Source of the DNA: Lysobacterales bacterium
Lineage (GTDB): Bacteria > Pseudomonadota > Gammaproteobacteria > Xanthomonadales > SZUA-5
Direction: 5' to 3'
Assembly (NCBI GenBank): GCA_024710675.1
Contig: JANJUH010000379.1
Coordinates: 1 to 10,216, forward strand
DNA length: 10,216 nucleotides
In this document: positions 6,765-10,216 of the stretch, one piece after another
Layout of the letters: each line of letters starts with the position of its first letter
Numbering within the stretch: position 1 is the stretch's first letter
The notes under the pieces: generated by a model
Told to the model about the DNA's origin: nothing
Database searches by the model: none
What the model saw: only the letters and a program-made list of their open reading frames with translations
Program-made: the position numbers and the translations under genes

Positions 6765-7145
6765 GGGACGATCGAGCCCTGAACGGCCGGCATTCGCCAG
6801 CAATGCCCCGGAACCGGCCGAATGGGCGCGCTCTTTCGGGTGCGGGTCGGCAATCCCATGCCGCCAGGAGAGCGGCTCGCGCGGGCACGGCAGCCTCCAC
6901 GCATGGGCGCCGCGTTCCCAGCACCAAGCCAATCGATGGCGACGACTACTCGAAGCCACTACCGAGGTCGGCTCCGCTCTGGTCACCGTCGCACTCGAAG
7001 GCGCTGGCCTGCTGCGGCGCGTCACTGGCGTCGCGCTGCGCGAGCAGCGAGGCCAGGCAGGCGAACCCGTCGCGTTGACAGCCCGCGGCACCCGCCGGGC
7101 TAGACTGCTGCTTGTCTTTCGGTTTGCAGCGAATCACGGTCCGCG
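6736..7145. other. 410-bp divergent intergenic region
   Basis: This lies between the minus-strand EEP gene and the plus-strand sigma factor gene and must carry both promoters. I see the EEP start-codon repeat at its left end and a candidate sigma-factor promoter near 7075-7106. Open frames of 60-120 codons exist on both strands (for example minus strand 7152-6946, with strong G/C at third positions), but none gives a recognisable protein and none has a ribosome binding site I can support. Confidence 0.6.
7075..7106 (+). promoter_or_regulatory. Candidate promoter of the sigma factor gene with dyad in the spacer
   Basis: TTGACA at 7075-7080 is a perfect -35 hexamer. TAGACT at 7101-7106 is a fair -10, but the 20-nt spacer is longer than the usual 16-18. 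AGCCCG (7080-7085) and CGGGCT (7096-7101) form a 6-bp inverted repeat covering the spacer, a position where a regulator could bind. It lies 40 nt before the start codon. Confidence 0.3.
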
Positions 7146-7697
7146 ATGCCATCCCCGGTCGACATCACGCTATGTCTGCAACGCTGGAAGGCGGGCGATG
7201 CCTCGGCGCTGGACACCCTGGCGGTGGCCGTCCAGGGTCAGTTGCGCGAGTTGGCTGCGGCGCGCCTGCGTGGGGAGCGGCAGGTCACGCTGCAGCCGAC
7301 GGCACTGGTGAACGAGGCCATGCTGCGGCTCATGGGCAGCGAGGTGGACTGGCGTGACCGCGCGCACTTCTTCGCCTTCGCCGCCTTGCACATGCGCACC
7401 GTGCTGGTCGGCCAGGCCCGCGCCCGGCAGGCGCAGCGGCGTGGCGGGGACTATGTGCAGGTGACCCTGGATCACGAGCTGCGCGATCCCGCGGCCGATT
7501 TCGGCATCCTCGAGTTGCACCAGGCGCTGGAGCAACTGGCCGCGGTGGACGCCGAGGCCGCCCGGGTCATCGAACTGAGCTATTTCGGCGGCCTGCAACG
7601 GGAAGAGGTGGCCGAGGCCATGGGCTGTTCGGTGTCCAGCGTGTTCCGCGCCCTGCGCTTCGGCCAGGCCTGGCTGCGGCAGGCGCTGGGCGAGTGA
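7146..7697 (+). CDS. ECF-type RNA polymerase sigma factor
   Basis: A 183-aa alternative sigma factor that should redirect RNA polymerase to a small regulon. The sigma-2 region covers about residues 7-95: LQRWKAGDASALDTL (11-25), then LRGERQVTLQPTALVNEAML (41-60) and the helix DRAHFFAFAALHMRTVLVGQ (71-90). A linker with RRGGDYVQVTLDHE follows. Sigma-4 spans about 124-180, with LHQALEQLAAVDAEAARVIELSYFGGLQREEVAEAMGCSVSSV read in two parts (124-141 and 142-166); the helix-turn-helix falls at about 152-175. The TLQPTALVNEA motif marks the TIGR02999 / ECF43-like group, which is often encoded beside Ser/Thr protein kinases. No kinase follows here and no anti-sigma gene is seen. ATG is chosen because the family starts just before this motif; no strong ribosome binding site precedes it. 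Length is normal. Confidence 0.9.
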   Translation: MPSPVDITLCLQRWKAGDASALDTLAVAVQGQLRELAAARLRGERQVTLQPTALVNEAMLRLMGSEVDWRDRAHFFAFAALHMRTVLVGQARARQAQRRGGDYVQVTLDHELRDPAADFGILELHQALEQLAAVDAEAARVIELSYFGGLQREEVAEAMGCSVSSVFRALRFGQAWLRQALGE

Positions 7698-7810
7698 GGG
7701 CAGACGCCTTGCCCGCGCTCGCATTGGCCGGTCCCAAACTCTGACGCCGCCTTGTGCAGTCGGCCGGGTCCCATACTGAGCATCACCGCAACATCCGTGG
7801 CCGTCTTCCG

Positions 7811-8122
7811 ATGAATCTGGCCCAGGCCCGTCAGCTGCTCAGCGCAGCCGAATACCTGGCCCTCGCCCGTGCCGGAACGATCGTCGTGTCGGCCTTCCCC
7901 AGCGGCGACAACGTCGGCCGGCTATGGCCGCCCGAAGACACCGTGCCCGAGGACACCTTCGAGCGCTGCGAGGACGTGGACCAGGAGATCCGCGAAGGCC
8001 GCTGGCTGCCCCCGATCACCGCCTGGCACCTGACCCCGCAGAAGGCGCGGATCCTGCTCATGCTCGCGCTCACCCGCAGCCGTGACGATGCCGAGGTGCG
8101 ACGGATCTTTCAGCGCTACTGA
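7811..8122 (+). CDS. Hypothetical protein, 103 aa
   Basis: I do not recognise this protein. It is 103 aa, probably soluble, with an N-terminal helix MNLAQARQLLSAAEYLALAR (1-20), a short beta-like stretch GTIVVSAF (22-29), a proline- and acid-rich middle (residues 36-61, including WPPEDTVPEDTFERC) and a C-terminal helical part LTPQKARILLMLALTRSRDD (74-93). No signal peptide, membrane segment or known motif is evident. The frame extends upstream to GTG 7754, but the ATG at 7811 gives the more protein-like N-terminus; neither start has a good ribosome binding site. It lies 113 bp after the sigma factor gene on the same strand, in the place where a kinase gene might be expected. Strong third-position G/C and an even composition support a real gene. 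Confidence 0.65.
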   Translation: MNLAQARQLLSAAEYLALARAGTIVVSAFPSGDNVGRLWPPEDTVPEDTFERCEDVDQEIREGRWLPPITAWHLTPQKARILLMLALTRSRDDAEVRRIFQRY

Positions 8123-8148
8123 GCCGGGGTTACAGCGGGCGGAGGGGA

Positions 8149-8180
8149 GGGTGCGAGCACCCGGCAAAGCGAGGAGCCGG
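8149..8180 (+). terminator. Adjacent hairpins downstream of the hypothetical gene
   Basis: GGGTGC-GA-GCACCC (8149-8162) is a perfect 6-bp inverted repeat, and CCGGC (8161-8165) pairs with GCCGG (8176-8180) in an overlapping second hairpin. They begin 27 nt after the stop codon. No U-tract follows, so they may be weak terminators or simply another intergenic repeat. Confidence 0.3.
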
Positions 8181-8199
8181 TTGGCGGGGATAGGAGAAT

Positions 8200-8370
8200 C
8201 TACGTTGGCCTCGGCGGCTTTTGCTCGCGATGACGCCCGGTCCCGGCTGTGGGAGCGCCCTTGTGGCGCGATCAATCCTGCCGCAAGACCGCACCCGGCG
8301 CAGGAGCGCCCTCGGGCGCGATCGGGTTTGCGGCATGTCTTTCGCGCGCAGAGCGCGCTCCTACATTGGC
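8200..8370 (+). repeat. Composite REP cluster B (linker, two forward REPs, one inverted REP)
   Basis: Four parts are seen in order. A 48-bp linker (8200-8247) begins CTACGTTGGC and contains GCTCGCGATGACGCCCGG. A long-form REP (8248-8287) ends CCGCAAG. A second forward REP (8300-8334) contains GGAGCGCCCTCGGGCGCGAT and GGGTTTGCGGC. An inverted REP (8340-8365) is followed by CTACATTGGC overlapping its end (8361-8370). The same parts in the same order and spacing occur in cluster C, so this is a permuted part of one higher-order unit. The hairpins could stabilise or terminate flanking transcripts. Confidence 0.8.
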
Positions 8371-8440
8371 GCAGCCTCGTGCTCTTTGGTGTCCACCGGC
8401 ATGATTCGAGCCCACCCGCTCACTGCCGAAAGGAACCACC

Positions 8441-8830
8441 ATGCCAGGTCCCGCCCGAGCCGGCCTTTTCATTTACGCGTGCGACGCCGAGCGCATCGCG
8501 AGCTTCTACCAGGCAGTGGTCGGCATGGACCGGCGATCCACCACCAGCGAGCTCATCATCATCGATTCGCCGGACATCCAGGTGATGGTCCACGCCATTC
8601 CGCCGCATATCGCCCGCACCATCCCCATCACCTCGCCACCGGAGCGCCGGGAGGATTCGGCGCTGAAGTTCTTCTTCACGGTGCCTGGCCTGGCGCAAGC
8701 CCGGGAAACGGCGGCCTCGCTGGGCGGGGAGGTTTTCGCGGAGAACTGGCGAGGGCCGGGGTTCATCGTCTGCAATGCGATGGACCCCGAGGGTAATCTC
8801 TTCCAGTTGCGCGAGCCCGTGGCACCCTGA
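8441..8830 (+). CDS. VOC (glyoxalase/bleomycin-resistance fold) family protein
   Basis: A 129-aa single-domain vicinal oxygen chelate protein. Two beta-alpha-beta-beta-beta modules are visible. The first has GLFIYACDAERIASFYQAVV (8-27), with the signature FYQAVVGM (22-29), then ELIIIDSPDIQVMVHAI. The second has LKFFFTVPGLAQARETAASL (75-94) followed by the C-terminal DPEGNLFQLREP (115-126). The first strand lacks the usual metal-ligand histidine; the late glutamate (E125) is present. Metal-dependent chemistry is therefore uncertain, and a binding or resistance role is possible. Activity cannot be assigned from sequence. AAAGGAA at about 8429-8435 serves as ribosome binding site and supports the ATG. 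It stands alone between a REP cluster and the next gene; length is typical for a single VOC domain. Confidence 0.88.
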   Translation: MPGPARAGLFIYACDAERIASFYQAVVGMDRRSTTSELIIIDSPDIQVMVHAIPPHIARTIPITSPPERREDSALKFFFTVPGLAQARETAASLGGEVFAENWRGPGFIVCNAMDPEGNLFQLREPVAP

Positions 8831-8836
8831 GCCCAC

Positions 8837-8853
8837 GCCCGCCTCGCGCGGGC
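8837..8853 (+). terminator. GC-rich hairpin after the VOC gene
   Basis: GCCCGC, a 5-nt loop and GCGGGC form a perfect 6-bp stem beginning 6 nt after the VOC stop codon. The position suits a terminator, but no T-run follows, so efficiency is doubtful. Confidence 0.35.
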
Positions 8854-8863
8854 CCGGCACCCC

Positions 8864-8899
8864 CAAGGACAGCCCACGGCCCCCCTCAAGGACAGCCCA
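8864..8899 (+). repeat. 13-bp direct repeat upstream of the 107-aa gene
   Basis: CAAGGACAGCCCA occurs at 8864-8876 and again at 8887-8899, a 23-bp period, ending at the ribosome binding site of the next gene. It may be a small tandem duplication or a paired binding site about two helical turns apart. Confidence 0.5.
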
Positions 8900-8913
8900 G
8901 GAGGCACCGCCGC

Positions 8914-9237
8914 ATGGCGAATCGATCACCTGGAAGCCTTTGGACCGGAATGTTCCGGATGACCTTCTGGCTGCTGCTCATCAACCTGTGCATGGTCGGG
9001 CAGGGCCGCTTCAGCAACCCCAACGATCAGCAGAGCCTGGTCTACTCGAGCTGGCGCATGGGAACGGTGGGCAATCCCTGGCTGCGCTTCGAGCGCTGGG
9101 GGAGCGGTCATCCGGAACCGACGCACTGGAGCCCGGGGACATGGGTTTTCGATCCGGACCTGACCCATCTGATCGGCTTGCTCGGGCTCATCGCCTGTCA
9201 CCGTCATCTTCGGAAGCAGAAGCTTCGGGCCGCGTGA
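8914..9237 (+). CDS. Hypothetical protein with N-terminal hydrophobic segment, 107 aa
   Basis: I do not recognise this protein. A basic N-terminus is followed by a hydrophobic stretch MTFWLLLINLCMV (about 16-28) that could be a membrane anchor or uncleaved signal. The middle is rich in tryptophan and aromatic residues (SSWRMGTVGNPWLRFERWGS and THWSPGTWVF), and a second short hydrophobic helix LTHLIGLLGLIACH (about 83-96) ends in a basic tail RHLRKQKLRAA. This fits a small inner-membrane protein with two helices and a periplasmic loop of about 50 residues. AGGAGG (8899-8904) lies 9 nt before the ATG, the best ribosome binding site in the window, and makes expression likely. No partner gene is evident; the next gene, also a small membrane protein, begins 154 bp downstream. 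Confidence 0.72.
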   Translation: MANRSPGSLWTGMFRMTFWLLLINLCMVGQGRFSNPNDQQSLVYSSWRMGTVGNPWLRFERWGSGHPEPTHWSPGTWVFDPDLTHLIGLLGLIACHRHLRKQKLRAA

Positions 9238-9391
9238 TCCGGTCCGTCGCGCGGCTGCCGACTCCCGCGAAGCGCCGTCGGTGACTGGATGCCTCGGTTG
9301 AGGAAACCCATTCCGACCGCCAGGTTTCGACTATGGTGGGCGATCATCGGGCGCTGGTTGTCGTCCAATTCCCGCTCGGGTGAGGCATGCG

Positions 9392-9796
9392 ATGAATGGG
9401 CATCGTCTGGCGGTGGCAGCGGAGTCGGTCCTCCTGGGTTTGCCGACGACCCTGTTCTTCCTGATCTTCGGCCCGCTCATGGCCACGGGCTTGTTCCAGG
9501 AGTTCTCAGGCTTTGGCCTGACGATGCTGCTGGTCATCATCCTGAGCGCCATGGCGCTCTTCTGTTTTTGGCGGGTGGCATTCGCCTTCGTGTTCGGGAG
9601 AGGTCCTGTTGGCCGGACATGGTGGTGGGGTACTTCCATCGGAGTCCTGCTGGTCTTGGGCTCGGCCGTCGTCGTCGCAAGCGGAACACTCGGCCTTGAA
9701 GTTCCGGAGGCGCTGGTTCCCTTGGCCTTCGGGGCATACGGCACGCCAATCCTCGTTCCCCTGATCCACATGTGGCTGGTTCGAGAGCAGTTTTGA
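9392..9796 (+). CDS. Small membrane protein with four predicted helices, 134 aa
   Basis: I do not recognise the family. Four hydrophobic segments are clear: about 8-34 (AAESVLLGLPTTLFFLIFGP), 42-68 (GLTMLLVIILSAMALFCFWR), 80-102 (SIGVLLVLGSAVVVASGTLG) and 110-130 (ending LVPLIHMWLVREQF). Nearly the whole protein is membrane-embedded, with short loops and a basic GRGPVGR between helices 2 and 3. There are no conserved charged residues in the helices that would suggest a transporter. The ATG at 9392 is preceded at good distance by TGAGG (9381-9385); an in-frame GTG at 9380 would overlap that site and add only four residues. Third-position composition is less G/C-extreme than in neighbours, which hints at a more divergent or acquired gene, though this is weak. 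Confidence 0.7.
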   Translation: MNGHRLAVAAESVLLGLPTTLFFLIFGPLMATGLFQEFSGFGLTMLLVIILSAMALFCFWRVAFAFVFGRGPVGRTWWWGTSIGVLLVLGSAVVVASGTLGLEVPEALVPLAFGAYGTPILVPLIHMWLVREQF

Positions 9797-9850
9797 CCAG
9801 CATCCCGGACACCCGGCCTTTGCGAGCAGCCGCAAGGCGCTGCCAGAGGC

Positions 9851-9932
9851 GTCATCCCGGCGTAGGCCGGGATTCAGGCCGTTCTAGCCACGGTGTTCGA
9901 GAGCATTGGATTCCGGCCTGCGCCGGAATGAC
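9851..9932 (-). repeat. 82-bp inverted-repeat (MITE-like) element, copy 2, inverted
   Basis: This is the same length as copy 1 and in the opposite orientation: on the minus strand it aligns with copy 1 without gaps at about 70 of 82 positions by hand count, including the central TGCTCTCGA. Its terminal arms start GTCATCCCGGCGTAGGCCGG and end CCGGCCTGCGCCGGAATGAC. No target-site duplication is visible at either copy. Confidence 0.8.
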
Positions 9933-9966
9933 GAGCCGGGAACTCGCGAGAGCGCCGTGCCCTCTT

Positions 9967-10167
9967 GTGGGAGCGCCCTAGTGGCGCGATCGGTCCGGCG
10001 GCAAGCCCCCACCCGCCGTAGGAACGCCCTCGAGCGCGATCGGGTTTGCGGCCAGACCCTTTCGCGCGCAGCGCGCGCTCCTACATTGGCCTGGGTCACG
10101 GTTGCTCGCGACGACGCCCGGACATGCCTGTAGGAGCGCCCTTGGGCGCGATCAATCTTGCCGCAAG
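9967..10167 (+). repeat. Composite REP cluster C, about 162-bp unit that begins to repeat
   Basis: The order is: long-form REP (9967-10006), second forward REP (10018-10052, with one GGAACGC variant), inverted REP (10060-10085), 48-bp linker (10081-10128, overlapping the REP end by CTACA, starting CTACATTGGC and containing GCTCGCGACGACGCCCGG), then a new long-form REP (10129-10167) ending CCGCAAG. The distance between the two long-form REPs is 162 bp. The spacing matches cluster B to within one base, and the linker is exactly the same length. Confidence 0.8.
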
Positions 10168-10193
10168 ACTTCAGCCGTCGTAGCACGCATGCA

Positions 10194-10216
10194 GGGTGCG
10201 GTGAACGAAGTGAACC
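10194..10216 (+). repeat. Partial stem-loop repeat at window edge
   Basis: GGGTGCGGTGAACGAAGTGA then ACC. The left arm GGTGCGGT would pair with a right arm ACCGCACC, whose first bases are visible before the window ends. It resembles the widespread GGTGCG...CGAA...CGCACC intergenic stem-loop family and differs from the REPs beside it. Only half is seen. Confidence 0.35.

Larger units (their letters stand above)
8123..8440. other. 318-bp repeat-rich gap before the VOC gene
   Basis: No gene is supported. It holds two adjacent hairpins (8149-8180) just after the hypothetical gene, then the composite REP cluster (8200-8370), then about 70 bp in which the promoter of the VOC gene should lie; I see no clear promoter hexamers. 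Confidence 0.65.
9797..10216. other. 420-bp terminal intergenic region made mostly of repeats
   Basis: No gene is supported. It contains 82-bp element copy 2 (9851-9932), composite REP cluster C (9967-10167) and the first half of a different stem-loop repeat running off the edge (10194-10216). Open frames here only read through the REPs. Confidence 0.7.

Noticed and set aside
6946..7152. 68-codon minus-strand open frame with strong G/C at third positions, possible gene remnant
   Set aside because: No recognisable similarity and no ribosome binding site, and it overlaps the sigma factor start and its likely promoter. Worth a database search, but not supportable here.
6406..7311. 301-codon plus-strand open frame across the EEP 5' end and intergenic region
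   Set aside because: It overlaps the EEP coding region antisense and runs into the sigma factor gene in another frame; low-quality composition and no motif.
9289..9699. 136-codon plus-strand open frame overlapping the four-helix membrane protein
   Set aside because: The 9392-9796 frame gives four clean hydrophobic helices and has an upstream TGAGG. The alternative frame has a mixed, protein-unlike composition.
4449..9932. Composite transposon bounded by the inverted 82-bp elements
   Set aside because: No transposase and no target-site duplications are seen, and the enclosed genes look like ordinary chromosomal genes. Kept only as a repeat-architecture observation.
8200..10167. CRISPR array
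   Set aside because: The repeats are palindromic REPs in both orientations, separated by conserved linkers rather than by unique spacers of constant size, and no cas genes are present.

Overview
The window looks like chromosomal DNA of a high-GC gammaproteobacterium, roughly two-thirds G+C by eye. The intergenic REP elements have a GTGG/GTAG head and a GAGCGC...GCGCGAT hairpin, and together with the gene types they fit the Xanthomonadales/Lysobacterales (Lysobacter- or Rhodanobacter-like) best. That placement is an inference from style; no rRNA or other marker gene is present.

Left part (1-4207, all minus strand): three tightly packed genes read jetA (4207-2735), jetB (2727-2056), jetC (2063 to beyond base 1). 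They carry the DUF3375, DUF4194 and MukB-like SMC ATPase signatures of a type I Wadjet anti-plasmid system. JetC is cut by the window edge after about 687 codons. The nuclease gene jetD would be expected just beyond base 1. JetA (kleisin-like), JetB (KITE-like) and JetC (SMC ATPase) form the loop-extruding complex that senses small circular DNA, and JetD cuts it. The jetA start codon lies inside a perfect 8-bp inverted repeat.

Middle (4208-6735, minus strand): a repeat-rich gap with three REP hairpins and an 82-bp inverted-repeat element, then a three-histidine-box membrane fatty acid desaturase (GTG start at 5636), then a membrane-anchored endonuclease/exonuclease/phosphatase-family protein.

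Right part (7146-9796, plus strand): an ECF sigma factor without the kinase gene that often accompanies this type, an unrecognised 103-residue protein, a composite REP cluster, a VOC (glyoxalase-fold) protein, and two small unrecognised membrane-associated proteins.

Right edge (9797-10216): a second 82-bp element inverted relative to the first, then a second composite REP cluster in which a unit of about 162 bp begins to repeat. The two 82-bp elements, each with REPs on its outer side, bracket about 5.4 kb in mirror symmetry. Apart from Wadjet the genes look like ordinary chromosomal genes. The less ordinary material is the higher-order repeat architecture and the start-codon hairpins.
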